From positions 434,001 to 498,000 of the forward strand of contig NZ_NJGU01000001.1 of NCBI RefSeq assembly GCF_002213415.1: a stretch of DNA of 64,000 bases, written 5' to 3'. Of the stretch, positions 35,348 to 45,146 are shown in pieces (the first letter of the stretch is position 1; each line of letters opens with the position of its first letter). The stretch is from Herbaspirillum robiniae (GTDB taxonomy: Bacteria; Pseudomonadota; Gammaproteobacteria; Burkholderiales; Burkholderiaceae_D). The notes under the pieces are model-generated. The model did not search any database and was not told the DNA's origin. It saw nothing but the letters and a program-made list of their open reading frames with translations. The translations under genes were made by a program, and so were the position numbers.

Positions 35348-35980
35348 ATGAGCGAACACCCTTCTCCCCCGCGCCGCGCGGCCCGCTGGCGGCGCCGGCT
35401 GCTGGCGCCGCTGGTCTACCTGGCCGCACTGCTGCTGATGCTGGAGGAGTGGCTGTGGGATGCGACGCAGGCGGTATTGGCGCGTATCCCCGACTGGCCT
35501 TTCCTGATGCGCCTGCAGCGCTGGGTGGAGCGGCTCTCGCCCTATGCGGCCCTGCTGATCTTCCTCGCCCCGACGCTGCTGCTGTTGCCGGTCAAGATCC
35601 TGGCGCTGCTGTCCATCACACACGGCCATCCCACGCTGGGCCTGGTCATCATCCTCAGCGCCAAGATATTGGGCACGGCGCTGGTGGCGCGCATCTATGC
35701 GCTCACCCGGCGCAGCCTGCTGTCGCTGGCCTGGTTCCAGCGCGCGCACGACCGCCTGCTGGCGTTCAAGGACAGGATGATCGCGCAACTGCACGCCAGC
35801 GCCGGCTGGATCCGGATCCAGGCGCTGCTGGCGGCGCTGCGCGGATCGTCGCGCGACTTCGTGCAGCGCTGGAAGGCGCGCCTGGCGGGTTCGCCGCGCT
35901 CCGAAGGCGGACGCCTCATCCGCCTGCTGCGCCGCCTCGCCGCGCGCATGCGCAAGTGGCGCAAATGCCGGTCGCACTGA
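35348..35980 (+). CDS. Conserved membrane protein of unknown function
   Basis: 210 residues with a basic N terminus, two or three membrane segments (LLAPLVYLAALLLMLEEWLW; YAALLIFLAPTLLLLPVKILALL; LGLVIILSAKILGTALVARIY) and a long, strongly basic cytoplasmic C terminus ending RKWRKCRSH. I do not recognise a named domain. It lies 19 bases after the methylglyoxal-synthase-like gene and before a terminator, so the two form a unit. Confidence 0.75.
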   Translation: MSEHPSPPRRAARWRRRLLAPLVYLAALLLMLEEWLWDATQAVLARIPDWPFLMRLQRWVERLSPYAALLIFLAPTLLLLPVKILALLSITHGHPTLGLVIILSAKILGTALVARIYALTRRSLLSLAWFQRAHDRLLAFKDRMIAQLHASAGWIRIQALLAALRGSSRDFVQRWKARLAGSPRSEGGRLIRLLRRLAARMRKWRKCRSH

Positions 35981-36002
35981 TACCGCGCCCGGCCCACCAA
36001 TT

Positions 36003-36036
36003 AAAAAAGGCTGCCATCACGGCAGCCTTTTCTTTT
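36003..36036. terminator. Bidirectional terminator
   Basis: Arms AAGGCTGCC/GGCAGCCTT, loop ATCAC, A-run before and T-run after, between convergent genes. Confidence 0.88.
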
Positions 36037-36068
36037 CATTCCGGTGCTTCAGCGCCCGGCGGGCGACA

Positions 36069-37415
36069 TCAATCATCGTCGTCGTCATCGTCGATATAAC
36101 CGTCGGGCGGCGGCGCCATCGACACGCCGCCGGCCTGGCCGACGTTGTTGCTCGAAATGCTGTTGCCCCATTCGAAGGCATACTTCTCCGCCTCGAAGAA
36201 ATCGTCCGCCGACAGCTGCAGCTCGTCGAGCAGGCGCTGCATCTCGACCTGGTCCTGCTCGCGCTGTTCGGTGCATTCGACCAGTTTCAGGGCCATGCCG
36301 TAGAAACCGGTGCGGCGCAGCAGCGCCTCGCGGATTTCGGTGCTCACGGTGATCTGGCGCAGCACGCTTTCCATGCTCATGCCGAACAGCGCATCCACCA
36401 GCGACATGATGCCCACGGTGAAGGCCATCTCCGACATCTTGCGGCGGCCCGGACGGATCTTGGCGGTGATCAGCTCCAGCATCTTGCCGCGCGTGGCCGC
36501 CAGGATCATCAGCGGCGACAGGGCCGACTTGTCCTTCTCGGTGTTGGCGTACAGCAGGATCTGCAGCCAGCGCTTCAACTGGCGACGGCCCAGCACGATC
36601 AGCGCCTGGCCCAGCGAATCGATGAACTTCTGGAAACCGTACACCGGCGTATTGACCAGGCGCAGCAGCGTCAGGCTCAGCGCCACGTCGCGCTTGATGT
36701 AGCGCACGATCTCGCCGTTGTCGACATTGCGCACCAGCAGCGTCAACAGGTGCATGATCACCATCTTCGACGCTTCCAGCTTCTTGCCCTGGAGGATCAT
36801 CGGCTTGGCGAAGTAATAGCCCTGGAAGTAATCGAAACCGAAGGTGACGCAATCGTTGAACTGCTGCAGCGTCTCGACCTTCTCCGCCAGCAGCTCCTTC
36901 TGCGCGCGCTTGAAATGCACCGACAGCTTCAGCAGCTTGCTGGGATCGACTTCCATCACGTCGATCTTGATGATCTTGATCATCGGCAGCAGCTCTTCGA
37001 TCTCTTCGGACTCGGCCACCACATCGTCCAGCGCGAACACATAGCCGGCCTTGACCAGCTCGCGCACGCGCGTCACCAGTTCGGGCGTGACCTTGACGGT
37101 CTCGAGGATCTCCAGCACCACCTTGTCGGCCGGCAGGAAGTAGATGAAGTCGCTCATCAGCACGGCCGCATCGACGTTGATGAAGCCTTGCAGGTTGCCG
37201 ATGACGTTGGACAAGCCCAGTTCCGACGCATGTGCGATCACCGCGGCGGTCGCGGTCACGCCGTCCTTGACGTTGGCCGGACCGAAAGCGGCGCTGCGGA
37301 ACAGCAGCTCATAGCCGATCAGATCCTGTTCGCGGTTCAGGATCGGCTGGCGGGCCAGGAAGAAATCCAGCGCGTGCTGCTCAGGGGCGGATTGGTCGGA
37401 TGACTGATCAGACAT
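36069..37415 (-). CDS. EAL-like/HDOD signalling protein with poly-Asp tail
   Basis: 448 residues. The N-terminal EAL-like domain keeps a fold outline (FFLARQPILNREQDLIGYELLFRS, VLEILETV, LDDVV, KIIKIDVM, AEKVET, YFQGYYFAKP) but has ELL for EAL and lacks the DDFG metal site, so it probably binds rather than cuts c-di-GMP. The C-terminal HDOD domain has VLGRRQLKRWLQILLYA, almost the same as in the protein at 21479-22678. The chain ends in seven aspartates (YIDDDDDDD). Single gene. Confidence 0.88.
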   Translation of the reverse strand: MSDQSSDQSAPEQHALDFFLARQPILNREQDLIGYELLFRSAAFGPANVKDGVTATAAVIAHASELGLSNVIGNLQGFINVDAAVLMSDFIYFLPADKVVLEILETVKVTPELVTRVRELVKAGYVFALDDVVAESEEIEELLPMIKIIKIDVMEVDPSKLLKLSVHFKRAQKELLAEKVETLQQFNDCVTFGFDYFQGYYFAKPMILQGKKLEASKMVIMHLLTLLVRNVDNGEIVRYIKRDVALSLTLLRLVNTPVYGFQKFIDSLGQALIVLGRRQLKRWLQILLYANTEKDKSALSPLMILAATRGKMLELITAKIRPGRRKMSEMAFTVGIMSLVDALFGMSMESVLRQITVSTEIREALLRRTGFYGMALKLVECTEQREQDQVEMQRLLDELQLSADDFFEAEKYAFEWGNSISSNNVGQAGGVSMAPPPDGYIDDDDDDD

Positions 37416-37566
37416 GGTTGTTATTTTAGTTACCCCAAGCGTTGCAATGACTCTTTATTTTCGGCAATTTCCGCATTGTATGCCGATTCGGCATCGCTTC
37501 GGCAAGCCGAAACCGGATTCCAATTGAAAAAATCACAAAAATTCACAACGCAAGTATAACTGGTCA

Positions 37567-38454
37567 TCATACTTCCCCTGATTCGAGGACGAAGCCGGCG
37601 GTGTCGTCCACCCCCAGCACATCGACCAGGTAAGGCATCAATTCGCGCAGCATGGGCTCCAGGGTCCAGGGCGGATTGAGGATGAACATGCCGCTGTTAT
37701 GCAGCCCGAAACCATCCGGCGCGGGGCCGTGGATGGCCAGCGTGACGTTGAGCCAGCTCTTGGCGCCCAGGCGCTTGAGCTTCTCCGGCAGCTGGATCGA
37801 CTCATTGCGCTGCAGGACCGGATACCACACCGCATACATGCCGGTGGGGAAGCGCGTCAGCGCGTCGCGCAGCACTTCGGCCGTGCGCGCATAGTCGCGC
37901 TTGTCTTCATAGGGCGGGTCGATCAGCACCAGGCCGCGGCGCGACGGCGGCGGCAGCGTGGCCTTGAGCGCGAGGAAGCCGTCGGCGCGCTCCACCATCA
38001 CGCGCTTGCCGCGCACGGTGGGACGCTGGCCCTGGGCGGCGGCATGCGCCTCGAGCTTGCGGAAGTTGTCGGCCAGCACGCGGCTTTCGGTCGGATGCAG
38101 CTCGAACAGGCGCAGGCGATCCTGGTCGCGCATGACCTTTTCGGCGCAATAGGGAGATCCGGGGTAGTAACGCATCTTGCCGCTCGGATTGAGCGACTTC
38201 ACGACGTCGACGTATTCCTGCACCGCCGGCGGCAGGTCCTTGCGGTCCCACAGTTTGGCGATGCCGGTTTCATATTCGGCGTTCTTGCTGGCGTAGTCGC
38301 CGTCGAGCGCATACACGCCGGCGCCGGCGTGCGTGTCGACGACCATGTAGGCAGTGTCTTTCTGCCCAAGGTAGCGCATCAATTGAATCACCACCATGTG
38401 CTTCAGGACGTCGGCGTGGTTGCCGGCATGAAAAGCGTGGCGATAACTCAGCAT
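37567..38454 (-). CDS. rlmJ: 23S rRNA (adenine-2030-N6)-methyltransferase
   Basis: Methylates A2030 of 23S rRNA. 295 residues: MLSYRHAFHAGNHADVLKHM start, VVDTHAGAGVYAL (SAM motif), LVLIDPPYED (catalytic DPPY) and a C-terminal NPPWTLEPMLRELMPYL. The start is preceded by a purine-rich region. Single gene. Confidence 0.95.
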   Translation of the reverse strand: MLSYRHAFHAGNHADVLKHMVVIQLMRYLGQKDTAYMVVDTHAGAGVYALDGDYASKNAEYETGIAKLWDRKDLPPAVQEYVDVVKSLNPSGKMRYYPGSPYCAEKVMRDQDRLRLFELHPTESRVLADNFRKLEAHAAAQGQRPTVRGKRVMVERADGFLALKATLPPPSRRGLVLIDPPYEDKRDYARTAEVLRDALTRFPTGMYAVWYPVLQRNESIQLPEKLKRLGAKSWLNVTLAIHGPAPDGFGLHNSGMFILNPPWTLEPMLRELMPYLVDVLGVDDTAGFVLESGEV

Positions 38455-38728
38455 GGGGAATTCTGTTCTTGGATGAAGTTGGAGATCGTACGAGTTGGCG
38501 GATAGCTACCGTGCGATTGAGGAAACGTTTGGCATTCTAGCAAGGATACGAGACCGTTAGGCCGCCCATTCCTCTTTTGTTACAAAGAAACAGCAGCTTT
38601 CATGCCTGTACCCACTCGCCGTATGCCCCTACTGTACCCCTTGCGCACGGTATGCGAGCAAAAATCGGCGCGATTTGCCGGCCATGCGCCGGCAGCCCGT
38701 GTAAATCATTAACAAAAAAGTACGCTGC

Positions 38729-40483
38729 TCAGTTGCCCGCCCGGTCCAGCCTGAAGTACGCGTCCAGCAGCGACGTCTTGAACACCACGCCCAGGAGCCT
38801 CGGATCCTCGGCATTGGCGATGACCGGCAAGCGCTCGCCCTGGTGATCGAGGAACAGCTGCAGCGCCTCGCCCAGCGACATGTCCGGCGTCACCTCGTGC
38901 AGGAAATGCCGGCGCAAGAAATCGCGAGCCGTCCGGCCGGCCGGCTCCTTCTTGTCGAGCAGCCACGACGTGATGTCCTGCAGCGCCACCACCCCCTGGT
39001 AGCGCTCGCGCTCGTCCACCACGTAGACGTACTTGACCGGGAATTTCAGGAACAGCGCGCTCACCTCCTCCAGGCTGGCATCCTCCCGCAAGACCGTCTC
39101 GGCCGGGCGGATCAGCTCGCTCATGTGGGTGCCGCGCAAGCGCAGGCGCTCTTCGGCATCCTTGTGCCGCTTGAGCGTGATCTCGTACATCGAACGGCCG
39201 TCCAGGCCGCGCGCAACCACATAGGCGACCACGCAGGACAGCATCAGCGGCAGCACCACCTGGTAGCTCAGCGTCATCTCGAAGATCATCAGGATCGCCA
39301 TCAGCGGCGCGTTGGACGCCGCCGCCAGGAACGCGCCCATGCCGACCATGGCATAGGCGAACGGCTGCGACATGTGGAACGGCAGCAGCGCCTGGGCGGC
39401 GTCGCCGAACAGCAACCCGACCGCCGCGCCGACAAACAGCACCGGCGTGAAAATGCCGCCCACGGCGCCCGAGCCGACCGTGATCGAAGTCGCCAGGATC
39501 TTGACCACCAGGATCGTCAGCACCGCATGCCATACCCAACTGGTATGCAGCAGCGAATTGACCAGGCTGTAGCCGTTGCCCCACACCTCCGGCACCTGCA
39601 CCGAAATCAGCCCCACCAGCAGACCGCCCACGCCCAGCCGCGCCGGCAACGGCAAGCTGAGCTTGGCAAAGCCCGTCTTGCCCAGCTCCAGCACGCGCAG
39701 GAACTGCGGCGCCAGCACCCCGGCCAGCACGCCCAGCACCAGGAACAGCAGCACCTCCCAGCCGGCGATCTCGGGGAAGAACGGCATTTCATAGGAAGGC
39801 CGGTAGCCCGGCAGCTCGCGCATGGTGATGTTGGCCACCACCGACGCCACCACCACCGGACCGAAGCTCTCCATCACCAGCGAGCCGAGCACGATCTCGG
39901 TGATGAAGAAGGCGCCGGCGATCGGGGCGTTGTAGGCCGACGTGATGCCGGCCGCGGCGCCGCAGGCCACCAGCAGGCGCAGGCGCGAAGAAGGGAAATG
40001 CGAGAACTTGCCCACCAGCGAGGCGCACAGCGCGGCCAGCTGCACCATCGGGCCCTCGCGCCCGATCGAACCGCCCGAGGCAATCGTGGCCAGCGACGAA
40101 ATGCTGCGCAACAGCGTGTTGCGCACCGGGATGGCGCCGTCGCCAATGGCCACCGCCTCCATATAGTCGCCGCCGCCGCCGGCCGGCATGCGCCTGGCCC
40201 ACACCAGGAACAGGCCGGCGATCACGCCGCCGCAGGTCGGCAGCAGCACCCGCATGTACCACGGCAAACCCTTGGCGATGTCGACGAAACTGCCGTTCTG
40301 GCCGGTCAGCAGCTCCTGCAGCAGCGCGATGCATTCGCGAAAGACCACGGTCGCCAGCGCACCGACGAAGCCGGCCAGCGCGCCCCACAGCAGCATGGAA
40401 TGGTTTTCGGAAACGCGGCAGGCGTTCAGTACGCGCAGCCGGGACTTGAGCCAGATCTCACGCATCGTGCGCACCGTGCTCAC
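38729..40483 (-). CDS. ClC-type chloride channel/antiporter with CBS domains
   Basis: Inner-membrane ClC protein, about 584 residues. Selectivity-filter motifs are visible: GSIGREGPMVQL (the GREGP motif) and GSGAVGGIFTPVLFVGAA. The protein has about ten or more hydrophobic helices, then a cytoplasmic pair of CBS domains (from SELIRPAETVLREDASLEEV to the end). Start uncertain: GTG 40483 overlaps the modE stop (GTGA), while ATG 40465 (MREIWLKSR) is six codons inside; neither has a strong ribosome site, which fits translational coupling to modE. Confidence 0.9.
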   Translation of the reverse strand: MSTVRTMREIWLKSRLRVLNACRVSENHSMLLWGALAGFVGALATVVFRECIALLQELLTGQNGSFVDIAKGLPWYMRVLLPTCGGVIAGLFLVWARRMPAGGGGDYMEAVAIGDGAIPVRNTLLRSISSLATIASGGSIGREGPMVQLAALCASLVGKFSHFPSSRLRLLVACGAAAGITSAYNAPIAGAFFITEIVLGSLVMESFGPVVVASVVANITMRELPGYRPSYEMPFFPEIAGWEVLLFLVLGVLAGVLAPQFLRVLELGKTGFAKLSLPLPARLGVGGLLVGLISVQVPEVWGNGYSLVNSLLHTSWVWHAVLTILVVKILATSITVGSGAVGGIFTPVLFVGAAVGLLFGDAAQALLPFHMSQPFAYAMVGMGAFLAAASNAPLMAILMIFEMTLSYQVVLPLMLSCVVAYVVARGLDGRSMYEITLKRHKDAEERLRLRGTHMSELIRPAETVLREDASLEEVSALFLKFPVKYVYVVDERERYQGVVALQDITSWLLDKKEPAGRTARDFLRRHFLHEVTPDMSLGEALQLFLDHQGERLPVIANAEDPRLLGVVFKTSLLDAYFRLDRAGN

Positions 40484-40836
40484 TCCGACTGGTCGCTCAT
40501 CAGCGAGCGCAGGTAGCCCAGGTCGGCGGCAATGCTGGCATCGGCCTTTTTCTGCATGCGCTGGTAACGGGCCAGTATGTCGCGCCCGAAATCGGTGACC
40601 ACCGCCCCGCCGCCGCGCGCGCCGCCCGTGGCGGTCGTCACCAGGGCGCTGGAGAAGCAGCGGTTCATCTCCTCCACCAGCAGCCAGGCGCGGCGATAGG
40701 ACATCTCCATCTCGCGCGCGGCGCCGGAGATCGATCCGGTGCGCTCGATGGCCTGCAAGAGATCGGCCTTCCCCGGGCCGAAGGCGATGGTGTCGCCCTG
40801 CATCACGCGCACTCTGATGGTCTTGGAATAATTCAT
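40480..40836 (-). CDS. modE: ModE-type regulator lacking molybdate-binding domains
   Basis: 118 residues: only the winged-HTH half of ModE. It has the usual ADLLQAIERTGSISGAAREMEMSYRRAWLLVEEMN segment and the GGxxGGGAVVT wing. There are no C-terminal Mop (di-Mop) domains, so it cannot sense molybdate like E. coli ModE. Start ATG 40836 is taken because the family begins with such a strand; an upstream ATG at 41109 would run back over the modA leader. Divergent from modABC, with a ModE-like box between. Gene stop overlaps the ClC start. Confidence 0.88.
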   Translation of the reverse strand: MNYSKTIRVRVMQGDTIAFGPGKADLLQAIERTGSISGAAREMEMSYRRAWLLVEEMNRCFSSALVTTATGGARGGGAVVTDFGRDILARYQRMQKKADASIAADLGYLRSLMSDQSE

Positions 40837-40935
40837 GCGCGTGATTGTACAAGGGCCGCCCCGCGGCTCCAATATCGCAGCGCCGCATCGACGGCAACAT
40901 GGCCGCAAACGCATATCATGTATAGCGGCGCTCGG

Positions 40936-40967
40936 TTGACGCACGCTATATCCTTGCGTATATTGCG
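40936..40967 (+). promoter_or_regulatory. modABC promoter with ModE-like operator
   Basis: TTGACG (40936-40941), 17 bases, TATATT (40959-40964). A box with half-sites CGCTATAT (40944-40951) and TATATTGCG (40959-40967) resembles the E. coli ModE site (CGTTATAT...ATAACG) and covers spacer and -10. A weaker similar pair, CGCATATCA/TGTATAGCG, sits just upstream at 40910-40927. Confidence 0.7.
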
Positions 40968-41066
40968 ACGGATTCAACAAGCGCGCGTCGCCCCTGGGTC
41001 CGCGCGCTTTTGCTTGTCCGCAGATTTGCGAACGACTTTCCGCCATCACAACAAGGAGGACCACCG

Positions 41067-41837
41067 ATGCTGAAGAACACCCGCCTGAAAGCCGCCCTGG
41101 GCGCGGCATTCGCCGCCACCCTGATGTTTTCTGCGAGCGCCGCCCACGCCACCGACCTGGTGGTCTCGGCCGCCGCCAGCCTGACCAATGCCTTCAAGGA
41201 ACTGGCCCAGTCGTTCGAGCAGCAGAACCCCGGCGTGAAGGTGGTCACCAACTTCGGCGCCTCCGACATCCTGATGCAGCAGATCGTGCGCGGCGCGCCG
41301 GCCGACGTGTTCGCCTCGGCCGACCAGACCGCGATGGACAAGGCGGTGACCGAGAAGGCCGTCAACCCCGCCACCCGCAAGAACTTCGCCGCCAACGGCA
41401 TCGTCCTGATCGTGCCGCACGACGGCAAGCTGGTGCCCTCCGCGCTCAACGACCTGACCAAGCCCGAATACAAGCGCATCGCGCTGGGCAACCCGGCCTC
41501 GGTGCCATTCGGCCGCTATACCAAGACCGCGCTGGAACAGGCCGGCCTGTGGTCGCAAGTGCAAGCCAAGGGCGTGATGGCCGAAAACGTGCGCACCAGC
41601 CTGGACTACGTGGCGCGCGGTGAAGTCGACGCCGGCTTCGTCTTCGCCACCGACGCCGCCGTGATGCCGGACAAGGTCAAGGTCGCCGTGCGCATTCCGT
41701 CCGACACCCCGGCCACCTACCCGATCGCGGTCACCGCTGGCACCCAGCAGAAGGAGCTGGCCGACAAGTTCGTCAGCTACGTGCTGTCGCCCACCGGCCA
41801 GACCGTGCTGGCGCGTTACGGCTTCCTGAAGCCGTAA
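41067..41837 (+). CDS. modA: Molybdate-binding periplasmic protein ModA
   Basis: Binding protein of the molybdate ABC importer, 256 residues. Signal peptide MLKNTRLKAALGAAFAATLM...AHA, then LVVSAAASLTNAFKEL (oxyanion-binding Ser), NFGASDILMQQIVRGAPADVFASADQ and GEVDAGFVFATDA. AAGGAGG precedes ATG 41067. First gene of modABC. Confidence 0.95.
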   Translation: MLKNTRLKAALGAAFAATLMFSASAAHATDLVVSAAASLTNAFKELAQSFEQQNPGVKVVTNFGASDILMQQIVRGAPADVFASADQTAMDKAVTEKAVNPATRKNFAANGIVLIVPHDGKLVPSALNDLTKPEYKRIALGNPASVPFGRYTKTALEQAGLWSQVQAKGVMAENVRTSLDYVARGEVDAGFVFATDAAVMPDKVKVAVRIPSDTPATYPIAVTAGTQQKELADKFVSYVLSPTGQTVLARYGFLKP

Positions 41838-41855
41838 CACGAAGGCGCGCACGCC

Positions 41856-42530
41856 ATGCACCCGGTCTGGACGCCGCTGCTGCTCTCGCTCAAGGTCGCC
41901 GGTCTGGCGACCCTGGCCAATATGGTGCTGGGCGTGGCCGCGGCCTACGGACTGTCGCGCTGGCGCTCGCCGCTGCGCGACTTCATCGATTCGGTGCTGA
42001 CGCTGCCGCTGGTGCTGCCGCCCACGGTGCTCGGGTATTACCTCCTGGTGCTGTTCGGCCGCCGCGGCACCTTCGGCGCCTGGCTTGAGAGCATGGGCAT
42101 CCAGCTGGTGTTCACCTGGCAAGGCGCGGTGGTAGCCTCCACCATCGTCGCCTTCCCGCTGGTGCTGAAGGCCGCGCGCGCGGCCTTCGAGAACGTCGAC
42201 CATCAACTGGAGAACGCCGCCCGCGTGCTGGGCGTGTCGGAGGCCGGCGTGTTCTTCCGCGTCAGCCTGCCGCTGGCGACCAAGGGCATCGCCGCCGGCG
42301 TGCTGCTGGCGTTCGCCCGCGCGCTGGGTGAATTCGGCGCCACGCTGATGGTGGCCGGCAACCTGCCGGGCCGTACGCAGACGCTGTCGGTGGCCATCTA
42401 TGAAGCGGTGCAGGCCGGCGACGACGGCGCCGCCACCATGCTGGTGGTGATCACATCGATCACCTGCATCGTGGTGCTGATGCTGGCCGGCCGGCTGGTG
42501 CCGGACCGCAACCAGCTCCATGTGCGCTGA
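41856..42530 (+). CDS. modB: Molybdate ABC transporter permease ModB
   Basis: Inner-membrane permease, 224 residues, about five membrane helices. FIDSVLTLPLVLPPTVLGYYLLVLFGRRG and the EAA-loop segment ENAARVLGVSEAGVFFRVSLPLA...ARALGEFGATLMVAGNLPG are standard ModB features. Follows modA by 18 bases. Confidence 0.95.
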   Translation: MHPVWTPLLLSLKVAGLATLANMVLGVAAAYGLSRWRSPLRDFIDSVLTLPLVLPPTVLGYYLLVLFGRRGTFGAWLESMGIQLVFTWQGAVVASTIVAFPLVLKAARAAFENVDHQLENAARVLGVSEAGVFFRVSLPLATKGIAAGVLLAFARALGEFGATLMVAGNLPGRTQTLSVAIYEAVQAGDDGAATMLVVITSITCIVVLMLAGRLVPDRNQLHVR

Positions 42531-42581
42531 GTTGGGTTAATCTGCCCTCTTCCCTTTTCTTTTCCTTCCCTTGCCCTTGCC

Positions 42582-43259
42582 GTGAGCGTCGAACTCCAGA
42601 TCCAGAAGAAGCTGCAAGCGGGCGACCGCGTGTTCGAGCTCGACATCGCCTTCGCCTCCGACAGCGACCGCATCGTGCTGTACGGCCCCTCGGGCTCGGG
42701 CAAGAGCCTGACCCTGAAGGCCATCGCCGGGCTGATGACGCCAGACGCCGGCCATATCCGGCTGGACGGCCGCACCCTGTTCGATGCCGCGCAGCAGGTC
42801 AATGTGCGCGTGCAGGAGCGCAACGTCGCCTACCTGTTCCAGGACTACGCGCTGTTTCCGCATCTGACCGTGGCGCAGAATATCGCCTTCGGCCTCTCGC
42901 GCGGCTGCTTCAACCTGCGCCGCCCGACATCGCACCCGGCGGTGCAGAAATGGCTGTCCGCCTTCGAGCTGCAGGCGGTGGCCGGCAGCCATCCCGCGCA
43001 GATTTCCGGCGGCCAAAGGCAACGCGTGGCGCTGGCGCGCGCGCTGGTGTCCGAACCCGACATCCTGCTGCTGGACGAGCCCTTCTCCGCCCTCGATCTC
43101 TCGCTGCGCGAGCGCATGCGCAAGGAGCTGGCCGAACTGCAGCAGCGCCTGGACGTGCACATGCTGCTGATCACCCACGACCCGGCCGACGTCGAGGCGC
43201 TGGGCGACGAAGTCTTCGAAGTGCGCGACGGCCGCATCAGCGCCCAGCGCACGCCCTGA
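42582..43259 (+). CDS. modC: Molybdate ABC transporter ATPase ModC (short form)
   Basis: ATPase of the molybdate importer: Walker A GPSGSGKS, Q-loop FQDYALFPHLT, signature ISGGQRQRVALARAL, Walker B ILLLDEPF and switch His in LLITHDPADV. At 225 residues it ends after the nucleotide-binding domain and lacks the C-terminal Mop/TOBE domain of about 120 residues found in standard ModC. Starts at GTG 42582 without a visible ribosome site; the 40 bases before it are almost pure pyrimidine. Confidence 0.92.
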   Translation: MSVELQIQKKLQAGDRVFELDIAFASDSDRIVLYGPSGSGKSLTLKAIAGLMTPDAGHIRLDGRTLFDAAQQVNVRVQERNVAYLFQDYALFPHLTVAQNIAFGLSRGCFNLRRPTSHPAVQKWLSAFELQAVAGSHPAQISGGQRQRVALARALVSEPDILLLDEPFSALDLSLRERMRKELAELQQRLDVHMLLITHDPADVEALGDEVFEVRDGRISAQRTP

Positions 43260-43268
43260 TGAGGCCAT

Positions 43269-43299
43269 AAAAAAAGCCGTACCCTTTTGGGGTACGGCT
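43269..43299 (-). terminator. Terminator of aceA
   Basis: Arms AGCCGTACCC/GGGTACGGCT; on the minus strand the hairpin is followed by seven Ts, so it serves aceA. No T-run on the plus strand after modC. Confidence 0.8.
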
Positions 43300-43390
43300 C
43301 CAGGCTGGGGGATCACCCCCGCCGGCCCGCACAAGGATGCGGACCGGCGTCACACCACACACTCAAACTCAAATCATCGGATCGCCGTCA

Positions 43391-44698
<1,308 letters not shown>

Positions 44699-44796
44699 GT
44701 CGATCTCCTTTGTCGTCAATGGTGAGGTACTTCAAAATCGGATGAAATCGCGAATTCCATGACTTCATAGTAGTCCCGCCATGTGCAGAGCAACAA

Positions 44797-44812
44797 TGTC
44801 TTATATAAGACA
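44797..44812. promoter_or_regulatory. Perfect palindromic operator upstream of aceA
   Basis: TGTCTTATATAAGACA, a 16-base perfect palindrome about 100 bases before the aceA start, inside an AT-rich region. Form and position suggest a dimeric regulator site, for example of a GntR or XRE-type protein; the regulator is not known. Confidence 0.55.
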
Positions 44813-44859
44813 TAGGTAAATTTTTTATATCAATAAAATCAAATACTTATATTTATATT

Positions 44860-44985
44860 TTTGCGATACGAAACGAAAACCCGGGGAATGAAATATGGTT
44901 TTGATGCTGCGCACTTTCATTTTTCACGATGCGAAATGAAAAATTCTCATCGTGAAAAACCGGCGCCGGGCGAAGCCCGGCAGTG
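44860..44985. repeat. Repeats between aceA and the thioesterase gene
   Basis: The 448-base gap holds no gene. It has two direct near-copies (GCGATACGAAACGAAAA from 44865 and ACGATGCGAAATGAAAA from 44926), a perfect inverted repeat with 12-base arms (TTTTTCACGATG at 44920-44931 and its complement at 44948-44959) and a GC-rich hairpin GCCGGGC/GCCCGGC near 44965-44981. Confidence 0.55.
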
Positions 44986-45146
44986 CCGCAAAACCGGCTG
45001 CCAACATCTTTTAATACGAACGTTCGAAATTTTTTGACGGCCATCACATCGTCTTGCATAATAAAAGTCACTTGCCGCAGGCAAGCCTTTCCCATTTACG
45101 CAACACCGCCAACAAATAGCGGCGCCCAGCGCCCGGAGGAAGACCA

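Noticed and set aside
38577..38846. 89-residue plus-strand open frame after rlmJ
   Set aside because: Half lies antisense to the ClC gene; no start signal or similarity.
40484..40900. Longer N terminus for the ClC protein (start at 40900)
   Set aside because: The added residues are an out-of-frame reading of modE, Arg/Gly/His-rich and unlike ClC proteins.
44853..45095. Small minus-strand open frame between aceA and the thioesterase gene
   Set aside because: Its SFRI-K repeats come from the DNA repeats; no ribosome site or domain.
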